Below the pieces are notes generated by a model. That model was not told the DNA's origin, ran no database searches, and saw only the letters and a program-made list of their open reading frames with translations. The translations under genes and the position numbers were made by a program. A stretch of 64,000 bases of DNA, from contig JAGMES010000004.1 of the NCBI GenBank assembly GCA_023128035.1, positions 12,455 to 76,454 on the forward strand, read 5' to 3'. Below, piece by piece: positions 29,477 to 37,827 of the stretch. Source of the DNA: Halanaerobiales bacterium (GTDB taxonomy: Bacteria > Bacillota_F > Halanaerobiia > DY22613). Positions within the stretch are counted from its first letter, which is position 1. The number at the start of each line of letters is the position of its first letter.

Positions 29477-30301
29477 GTGAAAAAAAATTCTGTCACAAAA
29501 ATCGTCAAGGAAGATAGTAATTTTCAATATTTTGAAGTAATCAAAAGAAACAGAAACAAAAGGCATAAATATAGAAAGTTTTTCATAGAGGGTGTAAAAA
29601 ATATTAATGAAGCAATTAGAAATGACTGGGAGATAAGTTCTTTCCTTTATTCTGAAGGTCTGAGGTTATCAGATTGGGCAAACGATTTATTAAAAAATGT
29701 TAAAGCAGATGCAATATATGAGCTTTCCAAAAATTTAATGGACAAATTAAGTGATAAGGAAAATACTTCGGAATTAATAGCTATTGTCAAAATGAAAGAT
29801 GATGATGCAAATAGAATAAAATTAACAGAAAATCCTTTTATAGTGGTTTTTGATAGACCCTCTAATAAAGGAAACTTAGGAACCATTATCCGGTCTTGTG
29901 ATGCATTCGAATGTAATGGATTAATAATTACGGGTCATGCTGTTGATTTATATAGTCCAGAAACAATGGTCTCATCAGTAGGTTCATTTTTTAGTCTGCC
30001 TACTTTAAGATTGCCATCTTATAAGGAAGTATATGCTTGGATTCAAACATTCCAAACGCGATATCCTGATCTTCAAATCGTCGGAACCAGTGCTAAAGGT
30101 GATTGTTATATTGATCAGTGTGACTTCTCAAGACCTACAATATTACTAATTGGAAATGAAACAATGGGTCTTAGTAGGAATTATTCAGAATTGAGTGATT
30201 CCATGATTAAAATTCCAATTGGTGGATATGCTTCCTCTTTAAATGTATCTTGTGCTGTATCAATAGTGTTATATGAAATTAAAAGACAAAGGTATCTATA
30301 A
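29477..30301 (+). CDS. TrmH/SpoU-family RNA 2'-O-methyltransferase
   Basis: This is a 274-residue SPOUT enzyme predicted to methylate a ribose 2'-hydroxyl in rRNA or tRNA using S-adenosylmethionine. Residues about 10-100 form the substrate-binding N-terminal domain (FFIEGVKNINEAI). The knotted catalytic domain carries motif 1 NLGTIIRSCDAF, motif 2 LLIGNETMGLS and motif 3 IPIGGYASSLNVSCA, all intact. The catalytic Asn and Arg and the SAM-pocket glycines are present. GTG 29477 follows AAAGGAATG. The exact RNA target cannot be told from sequence. It stands alone between decayed genes. Confidence 0.85.
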   Translation: MKKNSVTKIVKEDSNFQYFEVIKRNRNKRHKYRKFFIEGVKNINEAIRNDWEISSFLYSEGLRLSDWANDLLKNVKADAIYELSKNLMDKLSDKENTSELIAIVKMKDDDANRIKLTENPFIVVFDRPSNKGNLGTIIRSCDAFECNGLIITGHAVDLYSPETMVSSVGSFFSLPTLRLPSYKEVYAWIQTFQTRYPDLQIVGTSAKGDCYIDQCDFSRPTILLIGNETMGLSRNYSELSDSMIKIPIGGYASSLNVSCAVSIVLYEIKRQRYL

Positions 30302-30333
30302 AAAATAAAAAGTGAAGAAGGAGCGAAGGTCAG

Positions 30334-30414
30334 TTGGGAAAAGAATTCGAGATTATCTTTTATGGCTTATATAAGATATTTTTTAAAATTAGCATTAGAG
30401 AGCAAATTAATTAA
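30334..30414 (+). other. Short open frame, possible remnant of a CYTH-type protein start
   Basis: TTG begins a 26-codon frame starting MGKEFEIIFYGLYK, loosely like the first strand of CYTH/class IV cyclase proteins, before TAA. GAAGGAG lies upstream. The similarity is weak and the piece is too short for a firm call. Confidence 0.2.
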
Positions 30415-30426
30415 GGGAGAATACAT

Positions 30427-30903
30427 ATGGATAAATTAACATTCACTGTTGATGAAGCTATTGAATTTGCTAAAAGAGGAGAAATTGAAGAATGGGTTCA
30501 CTTATTTTTAAATTCTGTTGGAGATAATGTACCTTTTTCAGAAGGGCTAAAACTTCTCTAAAGAAGTTGGATAGACCCTCTATTGATTGAGCTTGATAAA
30601 TTAGAAAGATGTTGCGGGCCAGAACCTGAAATGAAGTATGTTGATTCAGTTGAAAACTGGGAAAAACATATAAGTTGGTTTCAAAAACTCATTTGTGATG
30701 GATGGGATATGGCACCATTAATTGTGGAGAATATTGAAGGTAAACTAATTATAAGTGATGGCAACCATCGTTGGGAGGCTATGAAAAGAGAGAACTTCGA
30801 AAAATGCTGGGTCATAATTTGGGATAGCGATAGTGAAGATAATCTCCAGAAGTATGAAGAGTATTTAACGACAGTTCAGAAGGGGAATCTCTCTCCTCTA
30901 TAG
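30427..30903 (+). pseudogene. ParB/Srx-fold-like protein gene interrupted by an in-frame stop
   Basis: An ATG at 30427 with an AAGGGAG site opens a frame that reads 44 codons to TAA at 30559-30561. It then continues in the same frame without another break to 30903. The downstream part carries ISDGNHRWEAMK, resembling the DGxHR motif of ParB/sulfiredoxin-like domains. The joined product would be about 158 residues. A restart at TTG 30583 would give 106 residues but has no good ribosome binding site. The last codons overlap a repeat shared with 40514-40537, so the native C-terminus may also be replaced. Pseudogene is the simplest reading; stop read-through or a sequencing error are alternatives. 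Confidence 0.6.
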
Positions 30904-30991
30904 GTGGGGGTAAAAGTCTTACAATAATTTCAAAAGGAGACCACTTCTTGAAGGTGCAATCACCTTCTTTTAGGTGCAATCTCCTTCTGAA

Positions 30992-31042
30992 GTCGTTAAA
31001 CTTAAGAAATAATAACTTCGTTATTATTTCGACTTTAACGAC
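30992..31042. repeat. REP-like palindromic unit
   Basis: Outer arms GTCGTTAAA and TTTAACGAC are perfect complements. An inner 11-bp perfect stem (GAAATAATAAC with GTTATTATTTC) closes on a 3-nt loop. A diverged relative lies at 43150-43195, and pieces of the outer arms recur at 40514-40555. Two smaller hairpins built on GAAGGTG/CACCTTC lie just upstream at about 30950-30990. Confidence 0.7.
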
Positions 31043-31047
31043 ATTTT

Positions 31048-31163
31048 GAATAGAATAGCAAAGTTTTATTAATGGAGCCTGGATATATAATTTCAGGTTC
31101 TTTTTTATATCTTGATTTTGTAATTGACTAAAACGATAACCTGTAACCTCAACTGAGAAAGTT
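31048..31163. repeat. Direct repeat copy A with embedded terminator
   Basis: This segment is nearly identical to 33302-33433. Shared blocks include GAATAGAATAGCAAAG and AACGATAACCTGTAACCTC. It contains GAGCCTG paired with CAGGTTC followed by six T residues at 31075-31106, a plausible terminator. The two copies bracket the vanY-like gene and its divergent neighbour. Confidence 0.8.
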
Positions 31164-31205
31164 TAGGATCAATTGGGGCAGACTATTTTAGTTCACATTA
31201 ATCTA

Positions 31206-32015
31206 TTAACTAAAGTCTCTCATACGTTCTTCGAAAGTAATATTTTTTTGAGTAATTTCTTGAGCAACTTTTATTCCAACATATCGAAGATGCCATGGTT
31301 CATAAACATAACCTGTAATCTCTTCTTTTCCATTTGGATATCGAATAATAAATCCGAAGTTTGGGGCATTTTTTGCTAACCAAATTCCTTCAGGTGTATT
31401 GCCAAAGGCTTGATGTAGTCTATATCCCATATTTGGACTTGAAATATCAATTGCAAGTCCGGTTTGATGTTCACTTTGTCCAGGATAAGCACTTGTCTTA
31501 TTGGCTACTTCTTTACCGAGTTTTCGTGCTTTATAATCGAAGATTTGTTTTTGTCTGTGATAGGAACGATATGCTGATACGCCAACAAGATTGAAATTAT
31601 CTTCTTTTGCTTTTTTGAATAAGTTCTCTATCGCTTGAGCTGCTTCTTTTCTCATCAATTTTTTTGGTAAATCTTCTTTAAATGAAAAGGGGATATTTGG
31701 CTTAACTAAGTTTTCTGGTATATAATCTGCTGGTAAACTATGCTCTTTATTGACTAATACTAAAACTCCTTTTACGTCAGTCTCTTTTTTTATATCGTTT
31801 TTAGGGTTATCAGGTTTTTCTAAGTTGTCATTTTTAAGAGATTCTTTTGTTTGAGATTGATCTGATTGGTTATGGTTCATTTCTGTAGAGGTTTCTTTAA
31901 TTTTATTCGCTTTCCAGAAAGTGATTTTTGAAAAATCGTTTTCTACATCTGTATAAGCAATGATACTGGTTATTAAGACTATTATTAAAAATAAAAAGTA
32001 AAATAATCGTTTCAT
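31206..32015 (-). CDS. D-alanyl-D-alanine carboxypeptidase, VanY/M15B type
   Basis: A membrane-anchored zinc DD-carboxypeptidase that would trim D-alanine from muropeptide stems outside the cell. Residues 1-20 form a signal anchor (KRLFYFLFLIIVLITS). A low-complexity Asn/Lys/Glu-rich linker follows, then the M15 catalytic domain with zinc motif SEHQTGLAID and the EPWHLRYVG motif holding the catalytic Glu and the last His. The start is set at ATG 32013-32015 because GGAGGAG lies about 8 nt upstream; a longer frame to 32090 lacks a site and would bury the signal anchor. It is divergent from the next gene across about 215 bp. No van resistance regulators are nearby, so a housekeeping cell-wall role is likelier than glycopeptide resistance. 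Confidence 0.9.
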   Translation of the reverse strand: MKRLFYFLFLIIVLITSIIAYTDVENDFSKITFWKANKIKETSTEMNHNQSDQSQTKESLKNDNLEKPDNPKNDIKKETDVKGVLVLVNKEHSLPADYIPENLVKPNIPFSFKEDLPKKLMRKEAAQAIENLFKKAKEDNFNLVGVSAYRSYHRQKQIFDYKARKLGKEVANKTSAYPGQSEHQTGLAIDISSPNMGYRLHQAFGNTPEGIWLAKNAPNFGFIIRYPNGKEEITGYVYEPWHLRYVGIKVAQEITQKNITFEERMRDFS

Positions 32016-32230
32016 GATTTTTGCTCCTCCTTTAGTTTCAGTTATATAGTTCAGTGGAAGTAACTTATAATAGTTATCAATTCTCTTCAAAAATTATAAC
32101 ATTTGTTTTATAAAAAGCCAAGGTGTATTATATGGTAATAAAAAAATATGTTTAGTACAATTTTTTTTGAAACTTTTTGTGAAGTTATACGTCTAAAAAG
32201 ATAAATATAAAAAATACAGGAGTGATCGAA

Positions 32231-33178
32231 ATGATTAAAAAAACATTTTTAGCAATCTTAATTCTTTCTATTATTATCATCCCAACTGTCTGGGCAGAGC
32301 AAGCAACAACTGTTGAAAGTAGTTCTGTTAAACAGGAAATATCGTATAGTATTCCTGAAAATACGATTGGTATTGAAGGAATCATTAAAGAAATTAGAAA
32401 AGATATGGATAAAGTTATTGTTCTCGTAGAAGGTCAGAGATTAAATGATGAAGGGTATGATCAAGTCAAGTTAGTAATTCATGATGATACACAAATTATT
32501 AATGAAAAAGATAATGCAGAATTGAGTTATGGAGATTTTAAAGAAGGTATGGTTATCAAAGGTTTTTATGGGCCAGCAGTTACCAGAAGTTTACCACCAA
32601 TGGGAGTAGCAAAATTAGTATTAGTACAGGAAAGAAAAATTCCAGAGGAAATATATACCTATGGAACAATTGGACAAATCAGAGAGGTTAAAGGTGGAAT
32701 AATGGTGGATATCATAAATGAAGCAGGTGAAAATGAAATTAATTTGGTCATTAGTGATAGAACTATTATAACTGATCAATCAGGATTAGAATTATCAAAG
32801 GATGAACTGAAGGAAGGTTTAAAGATTAAAGCAAGCTATGGGCCAGCTGTTACTGCGAGTTTGCCTCCTATAGGAACAGCGAACTCAGTAGTAGTAGAGG
32901 AACAAAAGATTCCAGAGGAAATATATACTTATGGAACAATTGGACAAATCAGAGAGGTTAAAGGTGGAATAATGATTCATATTATAAATGACGCAGGTGA
33001 AAATGAAATTAATCTGGTTATCAGTGATAGAACTGTTATAACTGATCAATCAGGATTAGAATTATCAAAGGATGAATTGAAGGAAGGTTTAAAGATTAAA
33101 GCAAGTTATGGGCCAGCCGTTACGATGAGTTTACCTCCAATCGGAAATGCAGATAAAATTATTATAATTGCAGAATAA
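32231..33178 (+). CDS. Exported protein with three tandem about-90-residue repeats
   Basis: A signal peptide (residues about 1-21, cleavage likely after VWA) is followed by three copies of a beta-rich unit of about 90 residues. Each unit ends in a segment like YGPAVTxSLPPIG. Unit 1 is diverged, while units 2 and 3 are almost identical. No catalytic motif was recognised. The repeats may form small beta-barrel domains, perhaps binding ligand or wall, but no function can be given. ATG 32231 is selected because an AGGAGTGAT site lies upstream and a clean signal peptide follows. The gene is monocistronic and is followed at 33329-33360 by the terminator inside direct repeat B. Confidence 0.7.
   Translation: MIKKTFLAILILSIIIIPTVWAEQATTVESSSVKQEISYSIPENTIGIEGIIKEIRKDMDKVIVLVEGQRLNDEGYDQVKLVIHDDTQIINEKDNAELSYGDFKEGMVIKGFYGPAVTRSLPPMGVAKLVLVQERKIPEEIYTYGTIGQIREVKGGIMVDIINEAGENEINLVISDRTIITDQSGLELSKDELKEGLKIKASYGPAVTASLPPIGTANSVVVEEQKIPEEIYTYGTIGQIREVKGGIMIHIINDAGENEINLVISDRTVITDQSGLELSKDELKEGLKIKASYGPAVTMSLPPIGNADKIIIIAE
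32639..33178 (+). repeat. 270-bp tandem coding duplication
   Basis: Two 270-bp units (32639-32908 and 32909-33178) are near-identical at DNA level, including silent positions. The exact 90-codon period keeps the frame. This indicates recent duplication or ongoing gene conversion within the gene. Confidence 0.85.
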
Positions 33179-33301
33179 ATTTTCTGGAATAATTTGTTTA
33201 ATATTTACTTTTATCTGTATCATCGAAGCATGGCGATTGGTCAAGTATTAAGTCCACGAATTGGTTGCAACTTTAGCATATCATCGCAATGCTAGTTTAT
33301 A

Positions 33302-33433
33302 GAATAGAATAGCAAAGTTTTATTAATGGAGCCTGGATATATAATTTCAGGTTCTTTTTTATATCTCAATTTTGTAATTGATCTAAGTATATAGCATTAA
33401 ACGATAACCTGTAACCTCAACTGCAAAAGGTTG
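33302..33433. repeat. Direct repeat copy B with embedded terminator
   Basis: Second copy of the element at 31048-31163, with a small insertion (about 13 nt) near 33390. The hairpin GAGCCTG/CAGGTTC plus T run (33329-33360) can terminate the repeat-protein gene. The upstream part of this gap (33179-33300) holds only an imperfect hairpin. Confidence 0.8.
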
Positions 33434-33484
33434 ATTAATAAAAAAATCATCTTTTTCATAATTCCTGAAGGAGAAAATTTCTTT

Positions 33485-33589
33485 ATGTCTAAATACAGAA
33501 TAGAACATTTTGGGATGGTTTATTATGTGATCGATGATTTAAGTATTTAGAAAGTAACAGATGAAACGGCAAAGAAAGCTTTAGTATAG
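33485..33589 (+). pseudogene. Short frame with internal stop, family unknown
   Basis: ATG opens a frame (MSKYRIEHFGMVYYVIDDLS) that meets TAG at 33548 and then continues in frame for 12 codons (KVTDETAKKALV) to a second TAG. It looks like a small degraded gene. Nothing identifies it. Confidence 0.3.
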
Positions 33590-33602
33590 AGGAGGAAAAA
33601 AT

Positions 33603-36600
33603 ATGGATTCTATTAAATTAGTTGAATATGATCATTCAATGTCTAAAAAGTTGACTGATATGTGGAATAAAAGTGGTGATAATTGGGGAGGATTTGATTC
33701 TGTTTTAACCGAAGAGACGGTCATAAATGAACAGGAAAATTCTATTGATATGCATGTATATCTTGCAATGGTTGGAGAAGAAGTGGTTGGGTATTGTAGT
33801 CTTTCTGAGTATCGTGAGGATGAAGGGAGTCTATATATACCACTTCTAAATGTGATACCAGATTATCATGGCAAAAAAGTTGGAAAAACTTTGATGTTAA
33901 AAGTATTGGAGAGAACGATAGAATTGGGATGGCCGAGGTTGGATCTTTATACCTGGCCCGGGAATACAAAGGCTGTGCCTCTCTATAAAAAGTGTGGCTT
34001 TTTCTGGGAAAAGAGAGATGATGTAACCCATCTTATGAATTTTATTCCTGCAGCTTTACAGACAGAAGCTGTGGCTGACTATTTTAAAACTGCCCATTGG
34101 TATGATGATTCAAAGAGGATTATTAAAATACAACCAGATGGGAAATCTGAAAATGACTTTGATTTTTTTGAATACTCATGGGAAAAGAATGATCAGACTC
34201 TTAGGATGGAATTTGAAAAGAGGGGAAGGGGTCTTAGACTTATCGAGACTGATGATTATCTGATCAGTGCCCGGATTGATAACCAGAATCTTGTCTTTGG
34301 TAGAAAGTATAAAGTTTATTATGAGATTATCAATAAATCAGGTAAGTTTTTAAATGTATCAATCAAGGGAAGGGATGACAAAAATATTAACTTTGATTTT
34401 GAAAAGGCTGTAGATGTTATTGATCGAGAGCTTTTGGAAGGCGAATTTTATATAAATGAAGTTGAAGAAGAATCAAGTATTTGGCGGACACAGCCAGGGG
34501 TACCTGCTGATATTTTCATCAATGGGAAACATGCATATTTTAAACTTGGAATAGTTCCAAAATTTCCTGCAAAATTATCTTTAACTATCCCAGATCAAGA
34601 ATGTTATAGACAAGTTTCACTTGAGCTTTATCTGGATATTGAGAATAACTTTGATGAAGATGCAGTCTTCAAATTTAAATTACATGGAACAGAAAATATT
34701 ACCTTATATCAGAGAAGTTTTGAAATTTCTTTGAAGGCAAAAGAAAAAGATTCAATTCAAGTACCTTATATGTTGGAAGATTTCTTCTTTTTCTCTGAGA
34801 CGATACCTATAACAGTTGAGTTAAAAAATGGTGAAGTCATTCAATTTACCAAAAAGCTTGGTACTGCTTTTAAAGGGCGTACCGGTATGTTTGGAGGAGA
34901 AACAGAAGAATGTTGGATGATCTGCAACGGTGATTATACAGTTGAGTTAAACAAGAGGAATAATCGGCGTTCTATATTAACCTATGGAATGGGTGAGGCT
35001 GATGTTATCGTATTACCTTATCCAAGAATAGGTAAGCCATTTTCAGCTGAGTTTTCAAAGAAAAAACCTTATCAGGTGGAATATTTCCGTGACTATGATG
35101 AGATGGTTTTAAAGGCTCGATATAGTTCAGATGATTTTAAAGATATAGAGCTTGTAAGTGTATCAAAGCTTTATGCCAGTGGTATAGTGGAAAATTATTA
35201 TGAGATTTGTAATCACTCTGATAATGAAACCCCTAAGGAAATTTTTTTGACTGATAATTGTTTTTGTAGGTTATATCGAAGTTTCATACCTTATGATGGT
35301 GATATAGTCGAAGCTGGTAATCTTAGTTACCCAGAACATTGGAAAAGTAGTAAAATAACAGAAAATTGGATTTTTGCAAAAGGTGAGCGCATAACTAAGG
35401 GATTTTGCTGGTCAAAAGATCAACATATCAAGATAAATGAGGATACCTTTTTTATCGAGCATGCTTTTGGTAAGTTGTCAAAAAGCGAATGGAAAAAAAC
35501 AGAGCCAATCTATATAGCTTTAGGAACATTTACAGACTGGCAGGAGTTTAGAGGATTTGCTTTAGGAAAGTATGATAATCAAGATCTATCAACAAAGGAT
35601 GGTTTTGAGTTTCTTGTAAACGATGGTAATCCTTTTGTTAAGAAAAAATTTAAAGTAAAGATTAAAGAACGTAAAAATGTATACTTTAATGGAGATTTGA
35701 TTCTGAGCTCAAAGACTGGATTATTTGAATCACTTCATCAGAGCTATAAGCCTACAGAAGAGAAACAAGAAGCTGAATTTGTGGTAACGTTGGATCAAGA
35801 TACACGAATGGATGGTTTACAATTGGATGTAGATTTTTCTGCAGTTTATTTTTCTAAAAAAGCATATGTTTTTAAAATGACTGAAGATGAAATAAAAAAG
35901 ACAATGTTAGAGGAAAGTGGGTTTGAAGTGTTTTCTGTAGATAATGGGGTATTGACAATAAAAGCTGCTCCATCTTTTAATAATTCTCTTTATTCTCTAA
36001 ATTATCGGATGGGAACAGAACATCAGGAGTGGCTTGATTCATCATTTCCTGAACTTGGCCCAAGATCCTGGTTTAATCCCTGGATTGGGGGAATTAGTGG
36101 AATCCCGCTTGATTTAACAGCAAATTCTGTAATGCAGGAAAAACGGACTGGTGAGTTTGTAGAAATACAGGATAATTTTGAAAATAGATGGATGGGGATA
36201 AAATTAAAATTGAAAATAGAAAAGCATAAAGGGTATCAGGGATTGGAATTTAATCAATATTTCTTAATGTTACCCGGTCTGCCGATTCTATGCTATACCG
36301 TAGAGATTATACAAAATACCGGTTCATTTATAAAAGATATGAGTTTTCGGACTGATTGCTTTTTTAAGCCTGACCAGGAAGTTCAAAATAGCTGGTTTAT
36401 CACAGAAAATCTTTCTGGTGAATTGATTAAATATAAAGCAGGAAAAATTAGACATGATATAGGTACATATTCACCACTGTTATTTGGATCTGAAAATCAT
36501 GAGATAAAACTTTTAATGTATGCAGGAGATCACCCTCTGCCTTTGATTGGATTTGCTAATCGAGTTGATAATGCAGGATTTTTTAAACAAAATATTACTT

Positions 36601-36704
36601 TGAAAAATAAAGAATCTTTATTTACCTCACCAATGTTTTTGGTTTATACGGAAGAATACTTATCAGAAGAATTATTAAAAGGTTTAAAAAGTATAAAATT
36701 TTAA
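33603..36704 (+). CDS. GNAT acetyltransferase fused to a large uncharacterised beta-rich region
   Basis: Residues about 1-150 are a GNAT domain: YHGKKVGKTL is the acetyl-CoA pyrophosphate-binding loop (89-98) and NTKAVPLYKKCGF the C-terminal motif (121-133). The remaining 880 residues have no motif I recognise. They include a stretch with immunoglobulin-like character (about 335-420, LELYLDIENNFDEDAVF) and a late aromatic-rich region (about 790-960, WFNPWIGGISGIP). There is no signal peptide, so it should be cytoplasmic. ATG 33603 has a GGAGG site 8 nt upstream. It is flanked by repeats and pseudogenes but is itself fully open, so it is under selection. The long C-terminal part may bind or modify a carbohydrate-like substrate; this is only a guess from its composition. 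Confidence 0.7.
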   Translation: MDSIKLVEYDHSMSKKLTDMWNKSGDNWGGFDSVLTEETVINEQENSIDMHVYLAMVGEEVVGYCSLSEYREDEGSLYIPLLNVIPDYHGKKVGKTLMLKVLERTIELGWPRLDLYTWPGNTKAVPLYKKCGFFWEKRDDVTHLMNFIPAALQTEAVADYFKTAHWYDDSKRIIKIQPDGKSENDFDFFEYSWEKNDQTLRMEFEKRGRGLRLIETDDYLISARIDNQNLVFGRKYKVYYEIINKSGKFLNVSIKGRDDKNINFDFEKAVDVIDRELLEGEFYINEVEEESSIWRTQPGVPADIFINGKHAYFKLGIVPKFPAKLSLTIPDQECYRQVSLELYLDIENNFDEDAVFKFKLHGTENITLYQRSFEISLKAKEKDSIQVPYMLEDFFFFSETIPITVELKNGEVIQFTKKLGTAFKGRTGMFGGETEECWMICNGDYTVELNKRNNRRSILTYGMGEADVIVLPYPRIGKPFSAEFSKKKPYQVEYFRDYDEMVLKARYSSDDFKDIELVSVSKLYASGIVENYYEICNHSDNETPKEIFLTDNCFCRLYRSFIPYDGDIVEAGNLSYPEHWKSSKITENWIFAKGERITKGFCWSKDQHIKINEDTFFIEHAFGKLSKSEWKKTEPIYIALGTFTDWQEFRGFALGKYDNQDLSTKDGFEFLVNDGNPFVKKKFKVKIKERKNVYFNGDLILSSKTGLFESLHQSYKPTEEKQEAEFVVTLDQDTRMDGLQLDVDFSAVYFSKKAYVFKMTEDEIKKTMLEESGFEVFSVDNGVLTIKAAPSFNNSLYSLNYRMGTEHQEWLDSSFPELGPRSWFNPWIGGISGIPLDLTANSVMQEKRTGEFVEIQDNFENRWMGIKLKLKIEKHKGYQGLEFNQYFLMLPGLPILCYTVEIIQNTGSFIKDMSFRTDCFFKPDQEVQNSWFITENLSGELIKYKAGKIRHDIGTYSPLLFGSENHEIKLLMYAGDHPLPLIGFANRVDNAGFFKQNITLKNKESLFTSPMFLVYTEEYLSEELLKGLKSIKF

Positions 36705-36722
36705 AAACGTAACTAAGCAAAA

Positions 36723-36748
36723 GGACTTCTGGTGAAATTCAGAAGTCC
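36723..36748. terminator. Hairpin terminator between GNAT fusion gene and deacetylase remnant
   Basis: GGACTTCTG pairs with CAGAAGTCC around an 8-nt loop, with CTT and T-rich flanks. It can serve both strands and is homologous to the hairpin at 27705-27732. Confidence 0.65.
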
Positions 36749-36758
36749 CTTCATTTTG

Positions 36759-37160
36759 TTAAGATTTATAAGCTGGAACGTTTAACAAGTTATTTACAGT
36801 AACAAACTTATATCCGAGAATCTTTAGTGTTTCAATTAATTCTGGAAGAGCATTTACTGTATTAGTATAACTAAGATCTGTTCCACTTCCGGAATGAAAG
36901 AGTAGAATAGATCCATTTTTAACATCTGGTAAAGTGTTAATCAATATTTGATCTACATCTCTATCACGTCAATCAACAGAATCAACAGACCAATTAATCA
37001 CTTTATAGTCCATTTCTTTTAATTGCTTAACATTTTCAAGAGAAACACTTCCATAAGGCGGACGTATTAACGCAGTTTTTAAGCCAGTAATTTTTTCAAG
37101 AATCTGCTCAGTGTAAATTGCATCAGGACCATCATCAAAGGTTAAAGCAATTTTGTTGGA
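36759..37160 (-). pseudogene. Polysaccharide deacetylase (NodB-type) pseudogene
   Basis: The minus strand reads KIALTFDDGPDAIYTEQILE, the first NodB motif with catalytic Asp-Asp. It then jumps directly to RPPYGSVSLENVKQL, the later motif, so the middle of the domain with the metal-binding histidines (HSxxH) is deleted. Further on, TGA stands in place of the expected Trp codon in DSVDW. The C-terminal third (GSILLFHSGSG onward) is open to its stop at 36759-36761. The N-terminal export region is also absent. The gene cannot make an active peptidoglycan or chitin deacetylase. Confidence 0.85.
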
Positions 37161-37170
37161 ACAGTAATTT

Positions 37171-37335
37171 TTGCAGAAAGCTCGTTATGATATAGAGAAT
37201 GAAGTACCTATTGCTGAAGTTGACTTTGCAAAAATATTATAAGATGATGATACAATTGAAAAGATTGCACAGATTGTAGGATCTCATAGTAAAAGTGCCG
37301 GCATTCCCTGTCGGAGAAAGGTTTAAGGATTTGAT
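37171..37335 (+). pseudogene. Decayed coding fragment of unknown family
   Basis: The frame reads ARYDIENEVPIAEVDFAKIL to TAA at 37240, then continues in frame DDDTIEKIAQIVGSHSK before a shift. The amino-acid composition looks protein-coding but the stop and shift show decay. Not identified. Confidence 0.35.
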
Positions 37336-37340
37336 AAATT

Positions 37341-37697
37341 TTGAATGAGAGTAATACTAATGAAGATATATATAATGTCGATGATATTTTTGAAATAGAA
37401 GTAAATAATTCGACATATGACTTGGTTTACGATTCGGGTTGTTTTCATCATTTACCACCTCACCAAAGATTAAAGTATCTAGATCTTTTATCTAAAGCTT
37501 TAAAGTCAAACGGATTTTTTGGTTTAACCTGTTTTGCACCTGGGGGTGGGTCAGATATTTCAGATTGGGAAGTTTATAGAAAAAATAGTCTTCAGGGAGG
37601 TTTATCTTATACAGAAGAAAAACTCAAAAAAATATTTTCTAAAAATTTTGAGGTTATAGAATTTCGTAAGATGAAAGAAATTCAACAATTTACTTAA
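37341..37697 (+). pseudogene. SAM-dependent methyltransferase fragment
   Basis: The 118 residues correspond to the C-terminal half of a class I methyltransferase (YDLVYDSGCFHHLPPHQR, then LSKALKSNGFFGLTCF). The N-terminal glycine-rich SAM-binding loop is missing, and the end is also shorter than usual for such proteins. The TTG start has no convincing ribosome binding site. A truncated remnant is therefore much likelier than an active enzyme. Confidence 0.65.
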
Positions 37698-37716
37698 TAA
37701 ATAAAAACTATTAATA

Positions 37717-37745
37717 TTGATAATTCAGTATATTTATGGTATAAT
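37717..37745 (+). promoter_or_regulatory. Sigma-A-type promoter of the radical SAM peptide cassette
   Basis: TTGATA and TATAAT are 17 bp apart, a near-consensus promoter about 80 nt before the first radical SAM gene. It gives the cassette its own transcription unit inside a zone of decayed genes. Confidence 0.75.
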
Positions 37746-37827
37746 AAATGTGCGGTATATTTTTTAATAAAAATTTACAATAAGTAAAATTATAAGCTCA
37801 CTGAGACACAAATAAAGGAGGCGTTGT

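Noticed and set aside
31173..31594. Plus-strand frames across the vanY-like gene
   Set aside because: They lie antisense to a complete M15 peptidase, show no ribosome binding site and no protein-like composition.
31206..32015. Glycopeptide resistance locus around VanY
   Set aside because: No vanR/S, vanH, vanA-type ligase or vanX gene is present nearby.
33228..33297. Imperfect hairpin AGCATGGCGAT/ATCGCAATGCT as a riboswitch or small RNA
   Set aside because: One short mismatched stem with a long loop, no second copy and no conserved motif.
36961..36990. UGA recoded as Trp or selenocysteine in the deacetylase frame
   Set aside because: The same gene also lacks its domain middle, UGA is used as a normal stop in other genes here, and no SECIS-like hairpin was apparent.
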